This document shows positions 35,902 to 45,115 of a stretch of DNA of 64,000 nucleotides, in pieces. The DNA is taken from assembly GCF_025370875.1 (NCBI RefSeq), contig NZ_JAMXFD010000029.1, positions 20,973 to 84,972 of the forward strand, in the 5' to 3' direction. The stretch comes from Laspinema palackyanum D2c. GTDB taxonomy: Bacteria; Cyanobacteriota; Cyanobacteriia; Cyanobacteriales; Laspinemataceae. The number at the start of each line of letters is the position of its first letter. The stretch's first letter is position 1. The notes under the pieces were generated by a model. It was given only the letters and a program-made list of their open reading frames with translations. It was not told the origin of the DNA and did not search any database. The translations under genes were made by a program, and so were the position numbers.

Positions 35902-37116
35902 ATGAACCTATGGGAAAGCCTGGATATGGCCACAAAAACCCTCGTGGCCAATAAAACCCGCAGTACCTTGACGATGTTGGGGATTATTATCGGGAATGCT
36001 GCCGTGATTGCTACCGTTGGGGTGGGGTCAGGGGCGCAAAATTTTATTGGCGGACAAATAGAATCCCTAGGAACGAATGTATTGATTATTGCCCCCGGGA
36101 ATCGGAATAGCCGGAGATTAGGAGGACCGCCACAAACTTTGGTCTTGGACGATGCCAAGGCGATCGCCTCCCAAGTCCCGGGGCTTAATGGGGTCTCTCC
36201 AGAACTCAACGGCAGCGAACTGGTGCGCTATGGCAATCAAAACTTTTCAGCATTGATATTTGGCACCATGCCCGATTTTCTGAACGTCCGCAACTTTGAG
36301 GTAGAAAAGGGACGATTTTTAAATGAATTAGATGTTCAACGCAGCAATCCAGTGGTGGCGTTAGGTTCAGATTTAGCCATTGCTTTATTTGGAGACAGCA
36401 ACCCCATTGGAGAAAAGGTCCGCATCAAAAATGTCAGCCTAGAAGTGATTGGGGTGATGAAACCGAAAGGAGCATCCTTTGGTACGAACTACGACGAAAC
36501 CGCGTTAATTCCCATTACGACTATGGCGAATAGAATCCTGGGACGACAATCGCCTTATGGACTCCCGTTGTCTTTTATTTGGGTGACGATCGCCAATGAA
36601 GAAGGGATGGGAATGGCACAGTTTCAGATTGAAAATTTGCTGCGTCTGCGCCATCGAATTACGGAGGAAGATGATTTTTTCGTTCAGAATCAGCAAGATT
36701 TAATGAATACCTTTGATGCCATTACCGGCGCGTTAACGGTGTTACTCGCAGCGGTGGCAAGTATCTCCCTGCTGGTGGGTGGGATTGGGATTATGAATAT
36801 TATGTTGGTATCCGTGACGGAACGGACTCAGGAGATTGGCTTACGCAAGGCGATCGGCGCAACTCAGCAAGATATTTTAATTCAGTTCATCATAGAAGCA
36901 GTGATTCTATCGGTGGCGGGGGGTGCAGTCGGCATTGGCATTGGGGTGGGGGGAATTTTTTTGATTGCCCTAGTCACGCCTTTTGAGGCGGGCGTGTCAG
37001 GAATGGCGATCGCCCTGGCAACCAGTGTCTCTGGAGGCATCGGTTTATTTTTTGGCGTGGTTCCTGCCCGTCGTGCAGCCCAACTAGACCCGATTATAGC
37101 TTTAAGAAGTGAGTAA
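35902..37116 (+). CDS. MacB/FtsX-type ABC transporter permease
   Basis: 404 residues with the MacB layout: one N-terminal membrane helix (STLTMLGIIIGNAAVIATVG), a large extracytoplasmic domain (about 45-270) and three C-terminal helices beginning near residue 275 with TVLLAAVASISLLVGGIGIM. It also has TERTQEIGLRKAIGAT, the FtsX-family coupling loop. It works with the ATPase encoded 78 bp downstream, as in tripartite exporters of lipids, peptides or drugs (DevBCA, MacAB). No membrane-fusion protein gene is adjacent. Substrate unknown. Confidence 0.88.
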   Translation: MNLWESLDMATKTLVANKTRSTLTMLGIIIGNAAVIATVGVGSGAQNFIGGQIESLGTNVLIIAPGNRNSRRLGGPPQTLVLDDAKAIASQVPGLNGVSPELNGSELVRYGNQNFSALIFGTMPDFLNVRNFEVEKGRFLNELDVQRSNPVVALGSDLAIALFGDSNPIGEKVRIKNVSLEVIGVMKPKGASFGTNYDETALIPITTMANRILGRQSPYGLPLSFIWVTIANEEGMGMAQFQIENLLRLRHRITEEDDFFVQNQQDLMNTFDAITGALTVLLAAVASISLLVGGIGIMNIMLVSVTERTQEIGLRKAIGATQQDILIQFIIEAVILSVAGGAVGIGIGVGGIFLIALVTPFEAGVSGMAIALATSVSGGIGLFFGVVPARRAAQLDPIIALRSE

Positions 37117-37194
37117 TTGAATTGGGTCATTGGTCATTAGTTATGAGTCATTGGTCCTTGTTTTATCTGGGAATTTACTGAATTAAAGGTTACT

Positions 37195-37953
37195 ATGAAC
37201 TCTCAAAATCAACTCCAATCTACTCTACCGATTCCCGAACAAAAATCGGCGATCGTTGAACTCAAAGATGTTTACAAGATTTACGGGTCCGGGAATACAG
37301 AAGTGCAAGCCCTCAAAGGGGTTAATTTAAGCATTTATGAAGGAGAATATTGCTCAATCATGGGTGCATCGGGTTCGGGGAAATCTACCGCCATGAATAT
37401 TATTGGTTGCTTGGATAGACCCAGTAGCGGATATTATTATCTCGATCAAGTCGATGTGACCCAAATGGAAGATGCGAATTTAGCCAAAATTCGGAATTTA
37501 AAGTTAGGATTTGTTTTTCAACAATATCATTTGTTAGCTCAACTGAGCGCCTTAGAAAATGTGATGTTGCCGATGGTATATGCGGGGGTTGCCGCATCGG
37601 AACGACGGGAACGAGCGATGGAGGCATTAACAAGGGTGGGCCTAGAAAACCGGATGAATAATAAGCCGAATCAGATGTCTGGGGGACAACAACAACGGGT
37701 AGCGATCGCCCGGGCGATCGTCAATCGACCTGTTTTACTCTTAGCGGATGAACCTACCGGCGCTTTAGATACCAAAACCACCGAAGAAGTTATTCATATT
37801 TTCTCAGAACTAAATGCCAGTGGCATGACCATCGTGATGGTTACCCATGAACCCGAAGTTGCCCGCGCCAGTAAACGAATTGTCATGTTTCGCGATGGAG
37901 AGGTCATACAATCCCATCTCACCCCGGCTGATTTGCATGGCGCTACGTTTTAA
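37195..37953 (+). CDS. MacB/LolD-type ABC transporter ATP-binding protein
   Basis: 252 residues. Walker [11 protein letters not shown]-loop FVFQQYHLL, signature [15 protein letters not shown] and Walker [13 protein letters not shown] are all present. It resembles LolD/DevA/MacB ATPases. Same strand as and 78 bp after the FtsX-type permease, so they form one exporter. A long weakly conserved N-terminal stretch of about 18 residues precedes the domain. Confidence 0.9.
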   Translation: MNSQNQLQSTLPIPEQKSAIVELKDVYKIYGSGNTEVQALKGVNLSIYEGEYCSIMGASGSGKSTAMNIIGCLDRPSSGYYYLDQVDVTQMEDANLAKIRNLKLGFVFQQYHLLAQLSALENVMLPMVYAGVAASERRERAMEALTRVGLENRMNNKPNQMSGGQQQRVAIARAIVNRPVLLLADEPTGALDTKTTEEVIHIFSELNASGMTIVMVTHEPEVARASKRIVMFRDGEVIQSHLTPADLHGATF

Positions 37954-38165
37954 AGGTTAAGCTTTATAGCATTCAAATTGGATGGTCCTAGCCTAGCTCA
38001 ATGTCAGTGCGCCGCGCCCAGGGGATAGTACACCATGCACTAGAGAAAGAGCGATCGCAATCCTTCATAATTGAGGGAAGGGAATTACTTCCCCGATAGC
38101 AGCTTATTTAAACAAAAAAAATTGGCAACCGGCTTAAGCCTCATGAACAGCAGAAACGTGACTCC
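37954..38165. other. Intergenic, no gene seen
   Basis: A stretch of mostly unique sequence after the exporter ATPase. Nothing coding or repeated was recognised. Confidence 0.4.
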
Positions 38166-38189
38166 AAAAAAAACAGCCGCTCTCGGCTG
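38166..38189 (-). terminator. Rho-independent terminator, minus strand, without a known gene
   Basis: Read on the minus strand, CAGCCG pairs with CGGCTG across a four-base loop and is followed by eight Ts. The nearest genes on both sides lie on the plus strand, so it would end an unannotated minus-strand transcript starting somewhere between about 38200 and 38660. Confidence 0.6.
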
Positions 38190-38437
38190 ATAAATCTACC
38201 TAGAGTAGAAGGTTTCACGGCCTTAACTTATTTATTATGGGAAAGAGATTAAAAGGAGTTTCTGTCCAAAACATAGGAGAGAATTTCGCACTCACAAAAG
38301 TGAAAATCCCCTAAAACTAGCCAGTCACCCGGATAAAAGCGGGCCAGATTAGTCATCAACGGTTTGGGGTTCAGATTTTCTCAAGCAGGAAGGAACTCAA
38401 ACGGGTCTGTATGACTTGGGAATGGGATTGCAGAAGT

Positions 38438-38591
38438 GGGGCCTCTGAAACCCTGAGTGTGAGGGATAGATTCCCCTTGATTCTGGCTTCAATCCGGGGT
38501 CAGAAAGTCCCTACTACTGAGGTCAAGTCACCCGGTTTAGGTCCGATGCAGGTGATGGAAGTCACGCCGATCTACTACGGAAGGTCACTTC
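38438..38591 (+). ncRNA. Structured leader upstream of the diguanylate cyclase gene
   Basis: Three consecutive foldable elements were seen. The first is a nested stem GGGG/CCCC enclosing CCCT/AGGG (38438-38476). The second is TCACC/GGTGA enclosing CGG/CCG (38528-38555). The third is GAAGT/ACTTC enclosing CCG/CGG (38558-38591). The unit ends 75 bases before the regulator start. It matches no c-di-GMP or other riboswitch consensus I know. Found by eye; pairing energies were not calculated. Confidence 0.4.
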
Positions 38592-38665
38592 TAGGGACGT
38601 AAGCGATCGCTCACAAGGGGGCAATCGATGATTCATAATGAGCTCAAGGGAGTTATTTTATAAAA

Positions 38666-39793
38666 ATGCCATCGTTAAAATACACAACGACGGGACTCAC
38701 AAGGGGATGGACTAGGGTACTTAATGATAGGCGAATGGAGAATCCTATAGCGGGCGCAATTAAAAAATCATCGACTCCGGATAAAGAACCGCCCCTGATC
38801 TTGATCGTCGATGATGACCGTTTTATGCGGGATCTCCTCCGTCAAGTCATGGAAAAAGAAGGCTACCGAGTAGCCGAGGCGGAAAATGGCCTTCAGGGTT
38901 TAGAGGCTTATATTCGCCTGCATCCCGATATGGTTTTAGTGGATGCCATCATGCCTGTTATGGATGGTTTTACTTGCTGTACTAAGCTGCAAGCCATGTT
39001 TGAGGATGATTCTGGGGAGTATGACTTTGCATCCCATACCCCTATTTTAATGATTACCAGTCTTGAGGACAGTAAATCGGTGGATCACGCATTCGAGGTG
39101 GGTGCGGTAGATTTCGTCACGAAACCGATTCACTGGGCAGTTTTGCGTCAACGGGTGAGACGGTTGCTAGAACAAGCGCAGCTTTATCGACAGCTACAAG
39201 CGGCGAATGAAGAGTTGCAGCGTCTAGCGTTTCTGGATGGGTTGACTCGGGTTGCCAATCGGCGAGGTTTTGACCAAGCATTAGAACATGAGTGGCGGCG
39301 ACTGATTCGGGAAAGTGTTTCGGCGAAAAATGCCGGAACAGAAACTCATTTTGTCCAAAATCCCTCCTCTTTGTCTTTGATTTTGTGTGATGTAGACTTT
39401 TTTAAGCGCTACAACGATTCCTGCGGGCATTTAGCCGGGGACGAATGTTTACAACAAGTTGCAGAGGCGCTGCGTCGTGCAGTCAACCGTCCCGGCGATT
39501 TGGTGGCCCGTTATGGGGGAGAAGAATTTGCCGTGTTGCTTCCCAATACGGATGCAGCAGGGGCAGTGAGTGTGGCCCAAAAAATTAGGACAGAAATCCG
39601 CAATTTACAGATTCCCCATCCGACTTCTTCCGTGAGTGAATTTATTACCATTAGTTTGGGGGTGACTGCCACGATTCCCTGTCGGAATACAGCCCCCTGT
39701 GAGTTGATTTCTATTGCGGATAAAGCCCTCTATCAGGCGAAAGAATCGGGGCGCGATCGCCTGATTTTAAAAATTTTTATCCTCCCCAATTAA
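38666..39793 (+). CDS. Response regulator-diguanylate cyclase (REC-GGDEF, PleD-like)
   Basis: 375 residues. The receiver domain (about 42-170) has LIVDDDRFMRDLL, the phosphoacceptor aspartate in MVLVDAIMPVMDG, and the conserved lysine in FVTKPI. The GGDEF domain (about 205-375) has FLDGLTRVANRR and the active-site RYGGEEF, so it should make cyclic di-GMP. ATG 38666 opens the frame; ATG 38735 (MENPIAGAIKKS) is a plausible alternative that trims 23 residues not belonging to either domain. Activated by an unknown histidine kinase. Confidence 0.9.
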   Translation: MPSLKYTTTGLTRGWTRVLNDRRMENPIAGAIKKSSTPDKEPPLILIVDDDRFMRDLLRQVMEKEGYRVAEAENGLQGLEAYIRLHPDMVLVDAIMPVMDGFTCCTKLQAMFEDDSGEYDFASHTPILMITSLEDSKSVDHAFEVGAVDFVTKPIHWAVLRQRVRRLLEQAQLYRQLQAANEELQRLAFLDGLTRVANRRGFDQALEHEWRRLIRESVSAKNAGTETHFVQNPSSLSLILCDVDFFKRYNDSCGHLAGDECLQQVAEALRRAVNRPGDLVARYGGEEFAVLLPNTDAAGAVSVAQKIRTEIRNLQIPHPTSSVSEFITISLGVTATIPCRNTAPCELISIADKALYQAKESGRDRLILKIFILPN

Positions 39794-39927
39794 GAAAACT
39801 CTCCGAGTTAAAATCTTAGGACTCTATGACTCGGTTTAGGTGAATGAAAATTTATCGGGGCTTAACACAGCAGACAAATTGCTCAAGGAGATGTTCAGTT
39901 GTGAATTGCCCTAATTTTGAAAGAATG

Positions 39928-39956
39928 AAAAAGGGTGGGAAATTCCCACCCTTTTT
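39928..39956. terminator. Bidirectional terminator between the convergent GGDEF and nblB-like genes
   Basis: AAAAAGGGTGGG and CCCACCCTTTTT surround a five-base AAATT centre. The A-run on one side and T-run on the other serve both strands. It sits four bases from the stop of the minus-strand gene. Confidence 0.88.
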
Positions 39957-39960
39957 CTCT

Positions 39961-40629
39961 TCAAACCACGGCGGATAAACTGACTTGTGCCGTTTGTGCC
40001 ACCGGGGAAACTTCATCTTGGGCCAATGTTTCTAAGACGGGACGAACTTCAGGACCCCCGAGCAGTCCCAAGGCTTGAGCGACGCGATGGCGAATCTGCC
40101 AATCCGCATCGGTAGCGTAGGGAATTAATAATGCAGTAGCTCGGCGATCGCCCAGTTCCCCGAACGACCCGATCGCCGCTGTTTTAATGAGACTTTCTGA
40201 AGAATTCAGGGCATCTTCTAAAATTTCAAAAGACCGACTATCCCCCAATTCTCCTAAAGCCGCAACAATACTGAGTTTAAGCAGCCATTCAGAGGTATTG
40301 TGATAGATTTGTTGCAACTCTTCAAATGCTTCCGTTAATTGCAAACCCCCTAGAGAGTCCGCCGCTGCTGCTTGGACATCCGTTTCAGAATCATTTAACA
40401 GGCGATCGCGCAGGACCGTTAAGGCAACATCCCGATCCAGCTTGCCTAAACTGGCCATTTGACTGACTGCTGCATACCGCACCCGCGCACTGCTATCTTG
40501 AATCGTCGGTAAAATCAGTTCTAACGCGATCGCCGGTTCCAGTTGTCGAAGTTGATTCACTCCGCGTAGGCGATCGCCCATTGTTTCTGAATGCAGTAAT
40601 TCCCTTACTGACTCTGGAGTAACGTTCAT
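39961..40629 (-). CDS. nblB: HEAT-repeat protein, NblB-like (phycobilisome degradation/bilin-lyase family)
   Basis: 222 residues made of about six helical HEAT repeats, e.g. SSARVRYAAVSQMASLGKLD, ETDVQAAAADSLGGLQ and TSEWLLKLSIVAALGELGD. Length and motif order match cyanobacterial NblB, a relative of the CpcE/F lyases that helps dismantle phycobilisomes under nutrient stress. An alternative is a structurally similar CpcE-like protein, but those are usually larger and paired with CpcF. Stands alone, convergent with the cyclase gene. Confidence 0.78.
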   Translation of the reverse strand: MNVTPESVRELLHSETMGDRLRGVNQLRQLEPAIALELILPTIQDSSARVRYAAVSQMASLGKLDRDVALTVLRDRLLNDSETDVQAAAADSLGGLQLTEAFEELQQIYHNTSEWLLKLSIVAALGELGDSRSFEILEDALNSSESLIKTAAIGSFGELGDRRATALLIPYATDADWQIRHRVAQALGLLGGPEVRPVLETLAQDEVSPVAQTAQVSLSAVV

Positions 40630-40772
40630 TTTTTATGATCTGTTCCTTATCTGATATTCCTTAGCCCAAATTAAACGGATCTTCAGTCCCCTTAATCCAT
40701 CGGTTTGTGAGGATCATTCAGCATTTTTTGTCCATTCGGACCTCAAACCTATCCCCTGGGGAATGTCAATTC

Positions 40773-41237
40773 TTACCCTTCCTCAGTTGCCATTGCCCGC
40801 ACAATATCTCCCCGAGTCAGGATTCCAATTGGCTTACCCTCTGAATCAATTACCGGCAAGCGATTTACTCCCTTCTCATGCATCAATTCTGCCGCCTCTC
40901 GTAAAAACTTATCCGGTCTAATCGTTTGAGGATTTTTGGTCATCACTTCCCCCACGGTTTGTCCCAGAGCCTTATGTAAATCCCGCTGATATTTAGCGGG
41001 ATTTTCTAAATAAATCACACTATCAAGCACCATAATATAGGGCGGCGGCGTCACCCCACTTTCCCGCCACATCAAGTCTCCCTGGGAAATAATCCCCATC
41101 AACTTTCCCTCCGCATCCACCACGGGAAGTCCACTGAACCGCCGTTCCGCCATAATCTGAATCGCCTCATCCAAAGACGTCTGTGAAGTCACGACGAGCG
41201 GATCTCGGGTCATAATCTCGGCAACTGTTTTCGCCAT
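40773..41237 (-). CDS. Tandem CBS-domain protein
   Basis: 154 residues forming one Bateman module. The two CBS motifs are MTRDPLVVTSQTSLDEAIQ, then FSGLPVVDAEGKLMGIIS, and MTKNPQTIRPDKFLREAAEL, then VNRLPVIDSEGKPIGILT. They bind adenosine nucleotides and often sense energy state. Nothing else is fused, so it probably acts on a partner protein that is not adjacent. ATG 41237 is preceded by an AGAAG-type site. Confidence 0.85.
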   Translation of the reverse strand: MAKTVAEIMTRDPLVVTSQTSLDEAIQIMAERRFSGLPVVDAEGKLMGIISQGDLMWRESGVTPPPYIMVLDSVIYLENPAKYQRDLHKALGQTVGEVMTKNPQTIRPDKFLREAAELMHEKGVNRLPVIDSEGKPIGILTRGDIVRAMATEEG

Positions 41238-41554
41238 CTTCTTTTATTTTTATCTCAAGCTAATTTGTGAGGGTCATCTAAAACATTGAGCTATTCGTCT
41301 GGCTGCATCTGTGGGGTCAAACTTGATGGCTTAAACCCAGCCTGATCTGTTTTTTCCCCCGATCCCAAGTTGTAGCCCACTCAGGTCACCTTTAAAATTC
41401 AAGTAACCGTAAGGGAGATTTTCTCAGATATTCGGACAAAAGTCGATGTTTTAACAGGGGGGTGAAAGTTCTGGGGAAGTGCAGATCCACCAGGAAACCA
41501 CAGACTCTGGCAGTTAGAATCAGTATTGTAAAGATTTATGTCCCTGTATAGGCT

Positions 41555-41872
41555 ATGACACCCCCCGATTCCCCAGACCCTCTGTATCGGAATATTTCCG
41601 TTTGTCAGCACCAATCTTGTCAGCGCCACGGCTCCCCAGCGGTTCTGAAAGCCTTTCAGCAGACGCCACTCCCCCCCGGAGTCACGGTTAATGGCAGCGG
41701 TTGTTTGGGACAATGTAGCTCGGGTCCCACGGTTAAAGTCAACCCGGATAATGTTTGGTATTGTCGGGTCACACCGGCTGATGTTCCTGTGATTGTAGTC
41801 GAACATTTAGAAAACGGTGAGCCCGTGGATGGGCTCCTCAATCCCAGAATTCATTTCAAATTTTCGTTTTAG
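41555..41872 (+). CDS. Thioredoxin-like [2Fe-2S] ferredoxin
   Basis: 105 residues. Cysteines 17 and 22 (SVCQHQSCQRHG) and 50 and 54 (GSGCLGQCSSGP) match the C-x4-C...C-x3-C ligand set of thioredoxin-fold [2Fe-2S] ferredoxins found across cyanobacteria. The region VKVNPDNVWYCRVTPADVP ends the fold. It is not the photosynthetic PetF type. Electron donor and acceptor are unknown. Confidence 0.85.
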   Translation: MTPPDSPDPLYRNISVCQHQSCQRHGSPAVLKAFQQTPLPPGVTVNGSGCLGQCSSGPTVKVNPDNVWYCRVTPADVPVIVVEHLENGEPVDGLLNPRIHFKFSF

Positions 41873-41958
41873 ACGATTCCAGGAAAAAGGAGCGATCGCC
41901 CCTTTTTCTCCTGAATAACAAGGCGACTTCCGGTGACTCTCTCCGTTTTGTCCGATGA

Positions 41959-42861
41959 TTACCGCACCTTAGACAGAACCCAATCGCGAATTAATTCATT
42001 GACGCGATCGGGAATTTCATCATGAGGACAATGGCCTGCCTTGAGAAAATATTCCGTAACCTGGGGATAATATTGGCGAAACTTCTCGCTACGTTCCTGG
42101 ATTTTCATCCAGGGATCTCCTTCTCCCCACAGGGTTAACAGGGGAGCCTTAAGTTGGGAGAGCAATCTATCTACTTTTTCCCCCGGTGACGTTTTAAAAA
42201 TCCCGGCGAATACTTGTGCCGCACCGCGATCGCAAGAGGGACGATAAATTTCCTCCACCAGTTGATCCGTCACGGCGGAGGGATCCAGATAAACTTTCAT
42301 CAAGGTTTTCCGAATGGTGGCACGGCGGCGGGTCCATTGGAAGAGGAGGAAGCTCACCCAATTTTGACGAAATGCTGCTTTCAAGGCAGAATTCATCGCT
42401 TTCCGATAGAAGGGCGGTTCCGGGAGGGGTTCGGTTTCAGTAAAGGGACCTGCGCTATTGAGTAACACAACCCCAGCAACGGATTCGGGATAGTGAGCTG
42501 CTAAACATAATGCGGCATATCCTCCCAGGGAGTTGCCGACAACCACTGTAGGTTGGCCGATATGGGTGTGAATGAAATCTTGTAATTGGTCCCGCCAGAG
42601 TTCTCCACTGTAAGTGCAGTTGGGTTTAGCCGATCGCCCAAAACCCAACAAATCGATCGCCCAAACCTCAAACTCCGTTTGTAACCCAGCGATTGTTTTC
42701 CGCCAGTGATCCGTCGAGGCCCCAAAACCATGAATCAGCAGCAGGGGGGGTCTATCGGGACGGCGATCGCCAGCACGGACGTAATAAATAGGGCGATCGG
42801 CCCATTCCCAGTATCCACCCGGTATCGGCTCAGTGTTGATTGACGAGGTTACCTGCATCAC
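41959..42861 (-). CDS. Alpha/beta-hydrolase fold protein
   Basis: 300 residues. It shows LLLIHGFGASTDHWR with the oxyanion loop, the nucleophile serine in VVGNSLGGYAAL (about residue 114), an aspartate in GEGDPWM and a histidine in KAGHCPHDEIP. The catalytic triad is therefore complete. Closest in style to cyanobacterial MhpC-like hydrolases. Substrate unknown. Confidence 0.85.
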   Translation of the reverse strand: MMQVTSSINTEPIPGGYWEWADRPIYYVRAGDRRPDRPPLLLIHGFGASTDHWRKTIAGLQTEFEVWAIDLLGFGRSAKPNCTYSGELWRDQLQDFIHTHIGQPTVVVGNSLGGYAALCLAAHYPESVAGVVLLNSAGPFTETEPLPEPPFYRKAMNSALKAAFRQNWVSFLLFQWTRRRATIRKTLMKVYLDPSAVTDQLVEEIYRPSCDRGAAQVFAGIFKTSPGEKVDRLLSQLKAPLLTLWGEGDPWMKIQERSEKFRQYYPQVTEYFLKAGHCPHDEIPDRVNELIRDWVLSKVR

Positions 42862-43060
42862 TTAATACGATTTTTTGCAATAGAAACAAAGAACTCTCTT
42901 CATTGTAAAGGATTGTAAAGGGCAACGGGCTATGGTGAAACTCTATCCCGTCCTTGCATTTCCGAGCTGCATCCTCTCATTTGGCCTCATCTCAAACCCT
43001 CGCCTCACCTCTTTTCATCCCCTTCCCGTGAGCCATTACTTCCCGCTTAACTTACCCCTT

Positions 43061-44875
43061 TTACTCCCCATCTACCTTCACAATTTTTCCATCCGCTTCG
43101 ATAGAAAGGGGAGTTTCAGGAAAATCGCTCTGGGTTAATTTTTGCATTAATTTCACCGTGCGATTTTGAGAATCATAGCTGGGAATCCCTTTACTATCCA
43201 AATGAATAGGAATAATCTGACCGGCTATAAAATTACCTTCTAAATCAATCTGTGCTTCCAAAATTAAAGAATATCCCAATTCCGCCACCGTTGAAAAACT
43301 GCGATATCCCATAAAATTGCCTAAAGAATAAGCAATTAATTTGCCATTATAAACCTCTAATGCCCGGGGAACATGAGGACCATGACCTAATACTAAATCC
43401 GCCCCTGCATCAATCATCGCCCGGGAAAATTCCACCAAATTCCCTCGGTTTTCGCTAAAAAAGGTTTCCGTGCGGTTTTTAACATGGACCGCGCCGGTTC
43501 CTTCTGCACCGCCATGAAACGAAATCACCACCAGGGTAGCATTTTCCTGGGCTTCCGCAACCAGCGCTTTTGCTGCCTCTAAATCAAGAATAGAGTTGTG
43601 ATAGGAGTAGGTACTAAACCCAATAAAGGCGATGGGGATGTCATTCACAGTGGTATAAGCAATTTCCCCTTTCCTGCTGGCGGCAACCATTCCCGCCTCC
43701 TCTATATTTTTGATAGTATCTTCAAAGCCTTGGTCCGTAAAATCCAATGAATGATTGTTCGCGACACTTAAAACGTTAAAACCCGCCTCTTTTAATAGGC
43801 GGGTATAACTGGGCGGAGTACGAAAGGCAAAAACATTGGGACGACTGACATCTTTTCCTGAATAGGGATGAGCGGTTAAGGTACTTTCAAAGTTACCAAA
43901 AACTAAATCAGCTCCTTGTAAATAAGGGGTGACACCCTGAAAAAGTTGCTCCGGCTGGGGGTGAAGCTTATTTATAGGAAAGTCCACTCCCGGGATAATA
44001 TCTCCAACCGCTTTAATGGTAATAGGCCGGTTGGGAATGGAAGAGTCAACAATTTCAGAAAGTTGTTGGAAGTTGTTAAGAATGTTGTCGGCTTGTAAGG
44101 GTTGGAGGGAGTTGGAACGGGCTGCAAAAGATGGGAATTCAGGGGGATTAGGGAGTTTGACTGTAGCTAGGGTTTTGGAAGCGGTGGATAAAAGAACGGC
44201 GGGATGGAATTTTTCGCCGTTTCTGAATAAGTCCCAACCTGTGCCGAGAATCAGGCTCATGATTCCCAGGGTGGGTAAGACAATTTTCAGGGTATGGCCG
44301 ATCGCCTGGGATGTTTTCGAGGGGACTGTCTTTCGCGGTGGGTTGTTGTTTATCTCGGCGATCGCCGGTTGGGGTATCACTGGATCGCTTAGGAGGCGAT
44401 CGCTCTGAGGGTTGCTACTCTGCCTGGGGGCCTGTGCCGATGTCTCTACGGAAGGGACGGAAGGATTCGAGGAGATTAAAGGTTTGTCTATCGCAATGGG
44501 CAAGGATTCCGGAATGGCAACGGGTTCTGAAGCCGGTTTCTCTGGGGCAGCCGAGGGAGAAGATAGGGGGCTAATGGTGGCTTTGCCGAACTCAAAGGCT
44601 TCATCCCATGCCGGAACTTTTTGCCCAATTTGTCGGGCATAAACCCGGACGGAGTGAATGGAACGGACATTCAGACGAGTTAATCCATCCTGAATGTAGG
44701 CGATATAAGCTTGGCGATCGGGGATGCGATCGGCTTCTAAGAGGATATGCAGCCGATTGTCGTTACGAACTACTTGGGCGGTCATGTTCCTGATTCGTAA
44801 TGCTTGATTCAGCAATACGGCGATCGCCCCTGGATCTCCTTGCTTTGCTAAATTCACGATATTTTGCGCGTCCAC
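43061..44875 (-). CDS. CapA-family (PGA_cap) phosphoesterase-like protein with cyanobacterial N-terminal module
   Basis: Residues 1-95 are a common cyanobacterial module (AQNIVNLAKQGDPGAIAVLL, then SIHSVRVYARQIGQKVPAW). A proline-rich linker and one membrane helix (about 200-222, ending MSLILGTGWDLF) follow. The CapA domain (about 290-560) has VGDIIPGVDF, NFESTLT, SVANNHSLDF and LGHGPHVPRALE, the metal-binding marks of the family. I choose GTG 44875 with AGGAG upstream over GTG 44890. It may act in capsule or poly-gamma-glutamate metabolism. Confidence 0.85.
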   Translation of the reverse strand: MDAQNIVNLAKQGDPGAIAVLLNQALRIRNMTAQVVRNDNRLHILLEADRIPDRQAYIAYIQDGLTRLNVRSIHSVRVYARQIGQKVPAWDEAFEFGKATISPLSSPSAAPEKPASEPVAIPESLPIAIDKPLISSNPSVPSVETSAQAPRQSSNPQSDRLLSDPVIPQPAIAEINNNPPRKTVPSKTSQAIGHTLKIVLPTLGIMSLILGTGWDLFRNGEKFHPAVLLSTASKTLATVKLPNPPEFPSFAARSNSLQPLQADNILNNFQQLSEIVDSSIPNRPITIKAVGDIIPGVDFPINKLHPQPEQLFQGVTPYLQGADLVFGNFESTLTAHPYSGKDVSRPNVFAFRTPPSYTRLLKEAGFNVLSVANNHSLDFTDQGFEDTIKNIEEAGMVAASRKGEIAYTTVNDIPIAFIGFSTYSYHNSILDLEAAKALVAEAQENATLVVISFHGGAEGTGAVHVKNRTETFFSENRGNLVEFSRAMIDAGADLVLGHGPHVPRALEVYNGKLIAYSLGNFMGYRSFSTVAELGYSLILEAQIDLEGNFIAGQIIPIHLDSKGIPSYDSQNRTVKLMQKLTQSDFPETPLSIEADGKIVKVDGE

Positions 44876-45115
44876 AATCCGTCTCCTCACACCAATAAAT
44901 AGAGTTTGTAATGTTAGGGGTAGAAATTGGACAGGGTAAGCCCTCTGATGGGATGGCGATTGATCCGCTTAGAATAGCCACTTCTGTGTTCAAACCCCTT
45001 TGAAGTATGCAAATACTGTGCCGATAGTGATCTATTACAAGATCGGGGTCACTCTTCGCGGCGATTTTCAGGGTATTTTTGAAGAAGTTTGCTAAGAAAT
45101 AGAGAAGCTATCTGC

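Noticed and set aside
37195..37953. Assignment as DevA of the heterocyst glycolipid exporter DevBCA
   Set aside because: The ATPase resembles DevA but no devB-type membrane-fusion gene is adjacent and the permease is of the general MacB form, so only the broader family is named.
38411..38602. 63-residue open frame upstream of the GGDEF gene
   Set aside because: It has no ribosome-binding site and covers the paired leader; base pairing explains the region better than coding.
41399..41806. 135-residue minus-strand frame over the ferredoxin gene
   Set aside because: The opposite frame encodes a clear four-cysteine ferredoxin; this is its shadow.
44016..44574. Plus-strand frames opposite the CapA-family gene
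   Set aside because: Shadows of the proline-rich linker on the other strand.
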